This document shows, one piece after another, positions 41,633 through 49,523 of a stretch of 64,000 bases of DNA. The stretch covers positions 1 to 64,000 of the forward strand of contig JBKPDO010000166.1 in NCBI GenBank assembly GCA_046727955.1, given 5' to 3'. This DNA is from DASVXQ01 sp046727955. Its GTDB lineage: Bacteria > Actinomycetota > CALGFH01. Position 1 is the first letter of the stretch; each line of letters begins with the position of its first letter. The notes below the pieces were generated by a model. It was not told the origin of the DNA, made no database searches, and worked only from the letters and a program-made list of their open reading frames with translations. The translations under genes and the position numbers were made by a program.

Positions 41633-43252
41633 TCAGAAGTCCATGTCGCCGCCGGGGCCGGGGGCGACCGGCGCCTTCTCCTTCTCCGGCTTGTCCGCCA
41701 CGAGCGCCTCAGTAGTGAGGAACAGGGCGGCGATCGACGCGGCGTTCTGGAGCGCCGACCGGGTGACCTTGGCCGGGTCGACGATGCCGTACCCGAACAT
41801 GTCGCCGTACTCGCCGTTGGCGGCGTTCAGACCCCAGCCGCTCTCGAGCGTGCGGACCCTCTCGACCACCACGCCGCCCTCAAGGCCGGCGTTGACAGCG
41901 ATCTGCTTGAGCGGCTCCTCCAGCGCACGGCGCACGATCGCGGCGCCGGTCGCCTCGTCACCGGACAGCTCGACCTTGGCCAGGGCGTCCTGGGCCCGGA
42001 GCAGTGCCACACCACCGCCGGGGACGATCCCCTCCTCGACCGCCGCGCGGGCGTTGGAGACCGCATCCTCGATGCGGTGCTTCTTCTCCTTCAGCTCCAC
42101 CTCGGTGGCCGCGCCGACCTTGATCACGCCGACGCCGCCGGCCAGCTTGGCGAGCCGCTCCTGCAGCTTCTCGCGGTCGTAGTCGGAGTCGGTGTTCTCG
42201 ATCTCGGTCTTGATCTGGTTGATGCGGCCCTTGATGTCCTCCGGGCTGCCGGCGCCCTCGACGATGGTGGTCTCGTCCTTGGTGACGACCACCTTGCGGG
42301 CGCGGCCGAGCAGGTCGAGGGTGACGTTCTCGAGCTTGAGGCCGACCTCCTCGCTGATGACCTGGCCACCGGTGAGGATGGCGATGTCGCCGAGCATGGC
42401 CTTGCGGCGGTCGCCGAACCCGGGGGCCTTGACCGCCGCCGACTTGAAGGTGCCGCGGATCTTGTTGACCACCAGGGTGGCCAGGGCCTCACCCTCGACG
42501 TCCTCGGCGATGATGACCACCGGCTTGCCGGTCTGCATGACCTTCTCCAGCACCGGGAGCAGGTCCTTGACCGCCGAGATCTTGGAGTTGGCGACCAGGA
42601 TGTAGGGGTCGTCCAGGACCGCTTCCATGCGGTCGGGATCGGTCACGAAGTAGGCGGAGATGATGCCCTTGTCGAACCGCATCCCCTCGACGGTCTCCAG
42701 CTCGATGCCGAAGGTGTTGGACTCCTCGACCTGGATCACGCCCTCCTTGCCGACGGTGTCCATCGCCTTGGCGATGACCTCGCCGATCTCGGGGTCACCG
42801 GCGGATACGGTGGCGGTGTGGGCGATCTCGTCGCGGGTCTCGACGTCCTTGGCCTGGCTCTTGATGGCGTCGACCGCGACCTCGACGGCCTTCTCGATGC
42901 CGCGCTTGAGGCCCATGGGGTTGGCCCCCGCGGCCACGTTGCGGAGTCCCTCCCGCACCAGCGCCTGCGCCAGCACGGTCGCGGTGGTAGTGCCGTCGCC
43001 GGCGATGTCGTCGGTCTTCTTGGCGACCTCCTTCACCAGCTCGGCGCCGACCTTCTCGTAGGGATCCTCGAGCTCGATCTCCTTGGCGATCGACACGCCG
43101 TCATTGGTAATGGTCGGAGCGCCCCACTTCTTCTCGAGAACCACGTTGCGGCCCTTCGGCCCCAACGTCACCCGTACGGCGTCGGCGAGTTGGTTCATGC
43201 CTCGCTCGAGCGCCCGCCGGGCGTCCTCCTCGAAGGCAATGATCTTGGGCAT
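41633..43252 (-). CDS. groEL: Chaperonin GroEL
   Basis: This 539-residue Hsp60 has ATP-binding GDGTTTATVLAQ, the GANPMGLKRGIEKAVE segment and AAVEEGIVPGGGVALLRA. The C-terminal tail ends GPGGDMDF, lacking both the GGM repeat of E. coli and the histidine-rich tail of actinobacterial GroEL1; it fits the housekeeping GroEL2 type. It stands alone without groES. AAGGGAGG precedes the ATG by about 9 nt and a CIRCE operator lies about 75 bp upstream. Confidence 0.97.
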   Translation of the reverse strand: MPKIIAFEEDARRALERGMNQLADAVRVTLGPKGRNVVLEKKWGAPTITNDGVSIAKEIELEDPYEKVGAELVKEVAKKTDDIAGDGTTTATVLAQALVREGLRNVAAGANPMGLKRGIEKAVEVAVDAIKSQAKDVETRDEIAHTATVSAGDPEIGEVIAKAMDTVGKEGVIQVEESNTFGIELETVEGMRFDKGIISAYFVTDPDRMEAVLDDPYILVANSKISAVKDLLPVLEKVMQTGKPVVIIAEDVEGEALATLVVNKIRGTFKSAAVKAPGFGDRRKAMLGDIAILTGGQVISEEVGLKLENVTLDLLGRARKVVVTKDETTIVEGAGSPEDIKGRINQIKTEIENTDSDYDREKLQERLAKLAGGVGVIKVGAATEVELKEKKHRIEDAVSNARAAVEEGIVPGGGVALLRAQDALAKVELSGDEATGAAIVRRALEEPLKQIAVNAGLEGGVVVERVRTLESGWGLNAANGEYGDMFGYGIVDPAKVTRSALQNAASIAALFLTTEALVADKPEKEKAPVAPGPGGDMDF

Positions 43253-43327
43253 GCGCGGCTACCTCCCTTAAGGTGGGCCTGCCTGTTGGCATCAGTTCTA
43301 ACTACACGGCCGCTGGCCGGCAGAATG

Positions 43328-43354
43328 TTAGCACTCATGATAGTCGAGTGCTAA
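43328..43354. promoter_or_regulatory. CIRCE operator (HrcA binding site)
   Basis: TTAGCACTC (43328-43336), a 9-bp spacer and GAGTGCTAA (43346-43354) match the CIRCE consensus exactly. HrcA bound here would repress groEL until heat shock. Confidence 0.95.
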
Positions 43355-43496
43355 GAGAGCGCCAACACTCCGCTCACCAGGGAACACGCGAGGTGAGGGA
43401 GGAGCATTCCGCCGAAACTATCATCACACCTCGGGCTGCTCGCTATGGTTGGCGAGCCATCGGTCGAGCGGGCCCAGCACGCGAGCGTCTTGGCGG

Positions 43497-43810
43497 CTAG
43501 GGCCTGGTTGCATTCGGGGGGGAGCCCCAGGCAGCTCCCCCCCGAACCCCCCCATCGGGTACCTCGACGTGATCCCTAGGTCGGGGGGCAGCACCGCGAT
43601 CGGGCAGGGTCGCCGTGCCGAGACAGCTCCACCCCGAGCCCCCCACCGGGCACCTCGACGTGATCCCTGGGTCGGGAGGCAGCACCGCGATCGGGCAGGT
43701 TCGCCGTCCGACCCCCATCGGGCACCTCGACGTGATCCCTGGGTCGGGGGTCAGCACCGTGGTCGGGCAGGGTCGCCGTGCCGCGGATCACCATTGCAAC
43801 CAGGCCCTAG
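43497..43810. mobile_element. MITE-like element, copy B (long form)
   Basis: This 314-bp element is bounded by perfect 16-bp inverted repeats, CTAGGGCCTGGTTGCA and TGCAACCAGGCCCTAG. The interior repeats a unit beginning ACCTCGACGTGATCCC three times (at 43561, 43652 and 43724). No transposase frame is present. The outer CTAG could be a target duplication or part of the inverted repeat. It fills most of the 600 bp between groEL and the Phd/RelE module; the rest holds CIRCE and promoter sequence. Confidence 0.75.
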
Positions 43811-43860
43811 CTCGCGGCGGGCGCCTCGCCTTCGTTACCCCCAAGCGCTAGGCTAACGAT

Positions 43861-44136
43861 ATGAGTGACGCCGCCCACGACGCCGCCTACGAGTTGCCCT
43901 CGGACGAAACCGCCCTCGCCGAGGCGGTACGTGAGGCCGAGGGCGGCGAGGTCGTGTACCTGACCCGGCACGGCGAGCGGGTTGCCGCCTTGGTGCCCCC
44001 GGAGGTCGCGAGGGTCGGCGCTGCCGTGATCGAGGCGCTGGAAGACGAGGAGGATATCCGGTGTGCCCGCGAGGCGCTGGAGGACCCGGCCCCGTCGATT
44101 CCATGGGAGCAGGTCAAGGCTGAGGCTGATCTGTGA
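43861..44136 (+). CDS. Type II antitoxin, Phd/YefM family
   Basis: This 91-residue antitoxin has an N-terminal Phd/YefM fold region (DETALAEAVREAEGGEVVYLTRHGERVAALVPPEVA) and an acidic C-terminal tail (LEDEEDIRCAREALED) that would wrap the toxin. It overlaps the RelE-like gene by 4 bp. It probably represses the shared promoter, which lies between the MITE-like element and the ATG. Confidence 0.9.
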   Translation: MSDAAHDAAYELPSDETALAEAVREAEGGEVVYLTRHGERVAALVPPEVARVGAAVIEALEDEEDIRCAREALEDPAPSIPWEQVKAEADL

Positions 44137-44339
44137 CCAGCCGGTATACGGTCATCGTCCGGCCGCATGCCCGCAAGCAGTTCCTCGCGCTCGACCCGCC
44201 GGTTCGGCGACGGGTAGGGGCGGTCATCGATGCGCTGGCGCTCGATCCGCTGCCGCCCGGCGCCCGGAAGCTCGCGGATGCCGCTGACCTCTGGCGAATC
44301 AGGGCCGGCGACTACCGCGTGGTCTACACCATATGCTGA
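44133..44339 (+). CDS. RelE/ParE family toxin, C-terminally frameshifted
   Basis: The 68-residue frame (GTG start) matches a RelE/ParE ribonuclease: YTVIVRPHARKQFLALDPPV, then ALALDPLPPGARKLADAADLWRIRAGDYRVVYTI. It then stops, whereas relatives continue with an acidic strand, a V-x-V strand and a final HRRxVYR-like motif. The missing strand (ADDELVVTVWEDRS) is present in the next frame directly afterwards, so a single-base insertion or two-base deletion lies near 44335. Even with correction the terminal catalytic motif is absent. The toxin is probably inactive. Confidence 0.8.
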   Translation: MTSRYTVIVRPHARKQFLALDPPVRRRVGAVIDALALDPLPPGARKLADAADLWRIRAGDYRVVYTIC

Positions 44340-44428
44340 TGACGAGCTGGTCGTGACCGTATGGGAGGACCGTAGCATGCTCAGGGCATGCCGCCAGCAT
44401 GCTTTTCGAAGTTGTGGACAGGCGGCGC

Positions 44429-45697
44429 TCAGCTGGTGGACGCGAGCAGCTCGGGGGTGAGCGGCCCCAGCGCCTCCTCCAGGGCGTCGATATTCGGGCG
44501 CACCGTAACGGTTGCGCCCGCGCGGCCGTCGAGCACCTCCGTGGTCTTCAGGCCATGCCCTGTGACCAGCGCAACCACCCGCTCCCCCCGGCGGAACGCC
44601 CCAGCGGCGGCGAGCTTGGCCGTGGTGGCGATGGTCACCCCGGCGGCGGTCTCACCGAACACCCCGGTGGTGCGGGCGAGCAGCCGGATCGCCTCGATCA
44701 CCTCGTCGTCGCTCACCGCCTCGACCCGACCGCCGGTCGAGCGCACCACCTCCAGCGCCTCCAAGCCATCGGCCGGATCGCCGATGGCCAGCGACTTTAC
44801 GATGCCGCTCGGCTTCACCGGGGTCACCTGGCCGCGCCCGTCGGCGAAGGCGCTGGCAACCGGCGGGCAGCCGTCGGACTGGGCCCCGTGCACGCTGAAC
44901 CGGGTCTCCTCCACCAGGCCGTGCTCAGCCAGCACGCGGAAGCCCTGGTGGACCTTGGTCAGCAGGGCACCAGAGGCGATCGGCACCACCACGTGGTCGG
45001 GCAGCGACCAGCCGAGCTGCTCCGCCACCTCCAGCCCCACGGTCTTGGAGCCCTCGGCGTACCAGGGGCGCAGGTTGACGTTGACGAAGCCCCAGCCGAA
45101 CGCCTCGGCGGCCTGGCTGGCCAGCCGGTTGGCCTGGTCGTAGTTGCCCTCGACGGCCACAACGGTGGCGCCGAAGGTGGCCGCGGAGGCGATCTTGGCC
45201 GGCTCCAGGTCGGCCGGGACCACCACCACGCAGTCAAGGCCCTGGGAGGCGGCCGCGGCGGCGGTCGCGCCGGCGAGGTTGCCGGTGGAGGCGCAGGCGA
45301 GAGTGGTCAGGCCGAAGGCGCGGGCGCGCGCCACCGCGACCGCCACCACCCGGTCCTTGAACGAGTTGGTCGGGTTGCGAGTGTCGTCCTTCAGATACAG
45401 CTCGCCGGGGACGTCCAGCACTTCGGCCAGTCGCGGCGCGGGCACCAGCGGCGTGAAGCCGGGCGCCAGGTCGCCCGGTCCGGGACGGGAGGGCAGCAGA
45501 TCGGCGTAGCGCCAGATCGAACGGGGTCCGGCCTCGATGCTGGCGCGGTCGAGCCGCGCCCGCAGCGTCGCCGCGTCGTATTCGGCGTCGAGCGGGCCGA
45601 GGCAGTTGGGACACGCGTATTGCAGCGCAGGGGGGTAGACGGTGCCGCAGCCACGACAGCGGAGGCGGACGTGCTCGGGTGTCAGGTCGCCAGTCAG
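44429..45697 (-). CDS. thrC: Threonine synthase
   Basis: This PLP enzyme of about 422 residues converts O-phosphohomoserine to threonine. It starts with a zinc-ribbon-like CRGCGTVYPPALQYACPNC, has the PLP lysine in NPTNSFKDR, the phosphate loop ASTGNLAGA and a late VALVTGHGLK. The longer frame to 45802 runs into a riboswitch and is rejected. The best start is CTG at 45697 (LTGDLTPEHVRL): AAGGAGG lies 9 nt upstream and no ATG, GTG or TTG is nearby. GTG at 45748 is the only canonical alternative. Confidence 0.93.
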   Translation of the reverse strand: MTGDLTPEHVRLRCRGCGTVYPPALQYACPNCLGPLDAEYDAATLRARLDRASIEAGPRSIWRYADLLPSRPGPGDLAPGFTPLVPAPRLAEVLDVPGELYLKDDTRNPTNSFKDRVVAVAVARARAFGLTTLACASTGNLAGATAAAAASQGLDCVVVVPADLEPAKIASAATFGATVVAVEGNYDQANRLASQAAEAFGWGFVNVNLRPWYAEGSKTVGLEVAEQLGWSLPDHVVVPIASGALLTKVHQGFRVLAEHGLVEETRFSVHGAQSDGCPPVASAFADGRGQVTPVKPSGIVKSLAIGDPADGLEALEVVRSTGGRVEAVSDDEVIEAIRLLARTTGVFGETAAGVTIATTAKLAAAGAFRRGERVVALVTGHGLKTTEVLDGRAGATVTVRPNIDALEEALGPLTPELLASTS

Positions 45698-45753
45698 GGT
45701 CGGTGACCTCCTTCGAGGCTCGTCGGCGAGCGCCGCGCGCCCGGTCACCGACC
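45698..45753 (-). promoter_or_regulatory. Shine-Dalgarno-masking hairpin of the thrC leader
   Basis: On the transcript, GGTCGGTGACC (45753-45743) is perfectly complementary to GGTCACCGACC (45708-45698). The 3' arm overlaps the last two bases of the ribosome site AAGGAGG (45713-45707) and ends directly before the CTG start. The hairpin would block initiation. The 5' arm lies just after the riboswitch P1 helix, as expected for an expression platform acting on translation. Confidence 0.7.
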
Positions 45754-45759
45754 GCAACG

Positions 45760-45897
45760 CGCATCTTCCCCCGTGCGCCGTGCACGGGGACGGACGTGGC
45801 ACCTTCTCCGTTGCAGGCCGGCGTGGTCGCGCCGGCCTGAAGGCCGAAGAGGTTGCCGGGGCTTCGTCGGGCCGGTCCCTCCACCCCTCTTGATGCG
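45760..45897 (-). promoter_or_regulatory. SAM riboswitch upstream of threonine synthase
   Basis: The minus-strand leader reads CGCATCAAGAGGGGTGGAGG, GACCGGCCCGACGAAGCCCC, GGCAACC, and later AAGGTGCCACGTCC. These are the conserved core blocks of the S-box superfamily (SAM-I or SAM-IV). P1 forms from CGCATC (45897-45892) and GATGCG (45765-45760). A P4-like hairpin CCCCGTGC/GCACGGGG lies before the P1 closing strand. It would sense S-adenosylmethionine, diverting homoserine phosphate between methionine and threonine branches. Subclass cannot be settled by eye. Confidence 0.9.
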
Positions 45898-46020
45898 TCG
45901 CCAGTGTCTTGAGTTGTCACAACCAGATTGCCCTGGCACGCTCCGAGTGGTCAACGTCGACGGTGGGACCCGCGTTGAGCGGGCCCGCGGAACCGGAAGG
46001 GAGAACGGATTCCGGACCGA

Positions 46021-47016
46021 ATGGAGAATCTCGACCTTTGGGAGTGGTTCGGCAAGCGGACCTTCCACTACAACCAGTTCGAGCCGATGAGCAGGCTGCG
46101 CGCGGCCCGGGAGCGGCTCGGCGTCACCGTGTCGGTGGCCATTCCGGCGCGGAACGAGGCGCCGACCATCGGCAGGATCGTTCGGGTGCTGCGCAAGGCC
46201 CTCGTCGACCGTTCGCGGCTGGTCGACGAGATCGTGGTGATGGATGGCGGCTCGACCGACGACACTGCCGCCATCGCCCGGGCCGAGGGCGCCGCCGTCT
46301 ACGCTGAGGAGGAGGTCCTGCCAGAGACCGGCCCCGCCGCCGGCAAGGGCGAGGGCCTGTGGAAGAGCCTGCACGTCTGCCACGGCGACATCATCTGCTG
46401 GGTGGACGCCGACATCCGCAACATCCACCCGCGCTTCGTCTATGGCCTGGTCGGCCCGCTGCTTACCGATCCGCAGGTCGGCTACGTGAAGGCGTTCTAC
46501 GAGCGGCCCATCCGTGAGCGCAACGTCATGCAGCCGAGCGGGGGCGGCCGCGTGACAGAGTTGCTGGCGCGGCCGCTGATCAACCTGTTCTGGCCGAGCC
46601 TGGCCGGCATCGTCCAGCCGCTGTCCGGCGAGTACGCGGGCCGGCGCGAGGTGCTCGAGCAGGTGCCGTTCTCCTCGGGGTACGGCGTCGAGCTCGGCCT
46701 GCTCATCGATATCGCGACCCGCTTCGGGCTGGACTCGATCGCGCAGACCGACCTCGAGTGCCGCATCCACCGCAACCAGGACACGCAGGCGCTGTCGCGG
46801 ATGAGCTTCGGCATCCTGCAGGCCGCGCTCAGGCGCCTGGCCGAGGAGGGCCGGGTCACCCCTGAGTCCTACTCGACCACGCTGTACCAGTTCACCAATA
46901 GGCTGCGCGAATACCACATGCAGCCTCACCAGATCATCACGCTGGAGCGCCCGCCGATCGCCACCGTCGACGGCTACCGGCGCCGCCGCGAGGCCGTGAT
47001 GGCCGGCCGGACGTAG
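46021..47016 (+). CDS. gpgS: Glucosyl-3-phosphoglycerate synthase
   Basis: This 331-residue GT81 glycosyltransferase transfers glucose from an NDP-glucose to D-3-phosphoglycerate, the first step of glucosylglycerate and methylglucose-lipopolysaccharide synthesis. The GT-A fold motifs are visible: SVAIPARNEAPTIG, EIVVMDGGSTDDT, CWVDADIRN (DXD), QPLSGEYAGRR and SGYGVELGLLIDI. It is divergent from threonine synthase and starts an operon with the HAD and GT20 genes. The 120-bp divergent region contains an 11-bp palindrome GTTGTCACAAC at 45913-45923. Confidence 0.95.
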   Translation: MENLDLWEWFGKRTFHYNQFEPMSRLRAARERLGVTVSVAIPARNEAPTIGRIVRVLRKALVDRSRLVDEIVVMDGGSTDDTAAIARAEGAAVYAEEEVLPETGPAAGKGEGLWKSLHVCHGDIICWVDADIRNIHPRFVYGLVGPLLTDPQVGYVKAFYERPIRERNVMQPSGGGRVTELLARPLINLFWPSLAGIVQPLSGEYAGRREVLEQVPFSSGYGVELGLLIDIATRFGLDSIAQTDLECRIHRNQDTQALSRMSFGILQAALRRLAEEGRVTPESYSTTLYQFTNRLREYHMQPHQIITLERPPIATVDGYRRRREAVMAGRT

Positions 47017-47020
47017 CGCC

Positions 47021-47887
47021 ATGGCGGCGGTCGAGCTCGACCAGGCCGGCCAGGCGCTCGGCGCGCTCGAGGTCGCCGTGCTGTTCTCGGACGTCGACGG
47101 CACCCTGGTGGGCCGCGGTGGCGCGTTGCTCGCCGACCTCGACGGCGCGCCTACCCTGGCCGCGGCCGAGGCGCTGCTGGTCGCGCGGCGGGCGGGTCTC
47201 GAGGTCGTGCTGGTCTCGGGCCGCACCAGGGCACAGCTGTTCGAGACCGGGCGGCTGCTCGGCCTGCGCGACGCCATCGCCGAGATGGGCGCCGTGCTGG
47301 TCCGCGACGGCAAGGCAGAGCTGCAGTGGGGTCAGGCGCCCAGGGACCTGGGCGAGACGCCGGCCGAGGCGCTGGAGCGCTCGGGCGCGCTCCGCGCCGT
47401 GCTCGAGACCTTCGCCGGGCGCATCGAGCCGCACGCTCCCTGGCACGAGAGCCGCCAGGGCACGGCCCTGCTGCGCGGGCAGGTCGACGTGTCGAAGGTT
47501 AACGCCACCCTGTATGCGAGGGGGCTCGGCTGGGCGCAACTGTCAGACAACGGCCGTCTGCGTGGTCCCTACCCGCATCTCGGCTCGGGCGAGACGCACG
47601 CCTATCATTTGCTACCCGCCGGGGTCAGCAAGGCCACGACGGCGGCGGCATACCTCGCCGCCCGAGGCCTCGAGCCCAGGCAGGCAGCCGCGGTCGGCGA
47701 CGGGCCGGCCGACCTCGAACTGGCCGGCGTGGTCGGGGCGATGTTCCTGGTGGCCAATGGCGCGTGGGCGGCGGCATCGGCCGGCGAGCGGCGGGTGATC
47801 GTCACCCCGTCGAGCGCCGGCCGCGGCTTCGCCGAGGTGGTCGAAGTCCTGTGTTCATCCCGCCGACGGCGGGAACCGATTGAGTAA
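47021..47887 (+). CDS. HAD-IIB phosphatase, probable glucosyl- or mannosyl-3-phosphoglycerate phosphatase
   Basis: This 288-residue protein has HAD motif I LFSDVDGTLVG, a motif II serine in LVSGRT, the lysine in GVSKATTAAAYL and motif IV GDGPADLELA. The layout fits the HAD-IIB class to which mannosyl-3-phosphoglycerate phosphatase belongs. It lies 4 bp after gpgS, so the likely substrate is glucosyl-3-phosphoglycerate, giving the solute glucosylglycerate. Mycobacteria use an unrelated histidine phosphatase for that step. The assignment to this substrate rests on context. Confidence 0.8.
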   Translation: MAAVELDQAGQALGALEVAVLFSDVDGTLVGRGGALLADLDGAPTLAAAEALLVARRAGLEVVLVSGRTRAQLFETGRLLGLRDAIAEMGAVLVRDGKAELQWGQAPRDLGETPAEALERSGALRAVLETFAGRIEPHAPWHESRQGTALLRGQVDVSKVNATLYARGLGWAQLSDNGRLRGPYPHLGSGETHAYHLLPAGVSKATTAAAYLAARGLEPRQAAAVGDGPADLELAGVVGAMFLVANGAWAAASAGERRVIVTPSSAGRGFAEVVEVLCSSRRRREPIE

Positions 47888-47930
47888 GGTGGTCTACACA
47901 GGTCAGACGACGGGAGGCAGGCGGTCTCGC

Positions 47931-49403
47931 ATGGCTCAGCTCGTGGTGGCGTCCAATCGCGGACCGGTCCAGTTCGAGATCGACGACGAGGGGAACTTGA
48001 CGGCTGGGAGAGGGTCTGGCGGCATGGTGGCCGCCCTCGGCCCAGCACTGGCCGGACGGGCCGGCACGTGGGTGGCGGCGGCCATCAGCGAGGGCGACCG
48101 CATCGCGGCGCGCCAGGTGGCCCGCGCCGGCCGCCGCCGGCGGCTGGAGCTGCCGCAGGGGCCGGTACAGCTCCGCAGCCTGGTGATCGACCCGCGCGAG
48201 TACCAGAGCTTCTACAACCGGGTGTCCAACCGGACACTGTGGTTCCTGCAGCACTACCTGTTCGACGTCGCGCGTCACCCGCGCTTCGACGGCAGCTTCC
48301 GCGCGGCGTGGCGCAACTACCGTGACGTCAACCGCGCGTTCGCGATCGCGTGCGACGAGGAGGCCGAGCACCAAGCCGCCGTGTTCATCCAGGATTACCA
48401 CTTGGCGCTCGCGCCTACGATACTGCGCGCGCGGCGCCCCGACCTCGGGATCGCCCACTTCACCCACTGCCCCTGGGCGGATCCCGCCTACTTCGCGATG
48501 CTGCCGCGCGCGATGCGCCAGGAGCTGCTCGAGGGCATGCTCGGCGCCGACCTGCTGGGCTTCCTGGTGCCGCGCTGGTCACGCAACTTCCTGCGCTGCT
48601 GCCAGGAGGCCGGCTACCAGGTCGACCGGGAGCAGGAGACGGTCGGCGCGCCCGACGGGCGGCGGGTGCGCGTGCGCTCCTACCCGCTCGGCGTCGACGC
48701 CGACGACCTGCGCGCCCGGACCGCCGGGCGGGAGGTCCAGTCGCAGGTCCGCTCGGTGCGGGAGCTCGCCCGCGGCCGCGCCCTGATCGTGCGGGTCGAC
48801 CGCATGGAGCTGTCCAAGAACATCCTGCGCGGACTCGACGCCTACGCCGCCTTCCTGGAGAGCCACCCGCGCATGCGCGGCCGCGTGGTGCACCTGGCGC
48901 TGGCCTACGCCTCCCGCAGAGACCTGCCCGAGTACCAGTCCTACACCGCCGAGGTCAAGCACGTGGCCGAGGCGATCAACGAGCGCTTCCGCACCAAGAC
49001 CTGGGAGCCGATTCGCCTGGAGCTGCGCGACAACTACCCGCGCGCGCTCGCCGCCATGGCGCAGGCCGACGTGCTGGTCGTCAACCCGGTGTGGGACGGC
49101 ATGAACCTGGTCGCCAAGGAGGGGCCGTCGGTCAGCGAGCGCGACTGCGTCCTGATCTTGTCCCGCAACGCCGGGGCGGTCGACGACCTCGGGGAATGGG
49201 CGCTGGTGGTGAACCCCTTCGACACCGCCGAGCTGGCCGAGGCGATCGACACCGCGCTGGCCATGCCGCCAGAAGAGCGCGCCATGCGCGCCAAGGGCCT
49301 GCGCGAGCAGGCCTCGGCGCTGCGCCCACAGGACTGGTTCTCCGAGCAGCGCCGCGACCTCGAGGCGATCTCGCCGGCCGATCCTGGCCGGCGCAATCGC
49401 TAG
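47931..49403 (+). CDS. GT20 family glycosyltransferase (trehalose-6-phosphate synthase-like)
   Basis: This 490-residue protein has the GT20 features: QLVVASNRGPVQF at the start, GGMVAALGP, IQDYHLALAP, VDRMELSKNILRG (sugar- and diphosphate-binding Arg and Lys) and NPVWDGMNLVAKEG. Substrate-side residues differ from OtsA: the usual HTPFP/HIPFP motif is THCPWADP. It may make trehalose-6-phosphate, glucosylglycerol-phosphate or extend glucosylglycerate. The ATG at 47931 follows GGGAGGC; the frame overlaps the HAD gene slightly if an earlier start at 47880 is used. Confidence 0.85.
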   Translation: MAQLVVASNRGPVQFEIDDEGNLTAGRGSGGMVAALGPALAGRAGTWVAAAISEGDRIAARQVARAGRRRRLELPQGPVQLRSLVIDPREYQSFYNRVSNRTLWFLQHYLFDVARHPRFDGSFRAAWRNYRDVNRAFAIACDEEAEHQAAVFIQDYHLALAPTILRARRPDLGIAHFTHCPWADPAYFAMLPRAMRQELLEGMLGADLLGFLVPRWSRNFLRCCQEAGYQVDREQETVGAPDGRRVRVRSYPLGVDADDLRARTAGREVQSQVRSVRELARGRALIVRVDRMELSKNILRGLDAYAAFLESHPRMRGRVVHLALAYASRRDLPEYQSYTAEVKHVAEAINERFRTKTWEPIRLELRDNYPRALAAMAQADVLVVNPVWDGMNLVAKEGPSVSERDCVLILSRNAGAVDDLGEWALVVNPFDTAELAEAIDTALAMPPEERAMRAKGLREQASALRPQDWFSEQRRDLEAISPADPGRRNR

Positions 49404-49500
49404 CCCGAGTTAGGGCCGTCCGCCGCAGGCGGACGCGCCGGCCGATCCTGGCCGGCGCAGTCGAAAGAGCCGTCCGCCGCAGGCGGACTCCACGCATTTT
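49374..49500. repeat. Repeated 3'-end segment with hairpins after the GT20 gene
   Basis: GCCGGCCGATCCTGGCCGGC plus GCAATCG (49374-49400) forms the last codons of the GT20 gene and recurs almost exactly at 49438-49464. GCCGTCCGCCGCAGGCGGAC, a perfect hairpin, occurs twice (from about 49410 and from about 49470). The block therefore looks like an approximately 60-bp duplication, ending in a GCGCCGCTTCGCGGCGCC hairpin between the converging GT20 and LytR_C genes. Confidence 0.75.
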
Positions 49501-49523
49501 CTGGCGCCGCTTCGCGGCGCCGT

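Noticed and set aside
40895..43354. Very long plus-strand frame (819 codons) over larE and groEL
   Set aside because: It is antisense to two clearly conserved genes. Long shadow frames are expected at this GC content and the translation has no domain-like sequence.
45698..45802. GTG start of threonine synthase at 45802
   Set aside because: It lies inside the conserved riboswitch core, which must be untranslated to fold.
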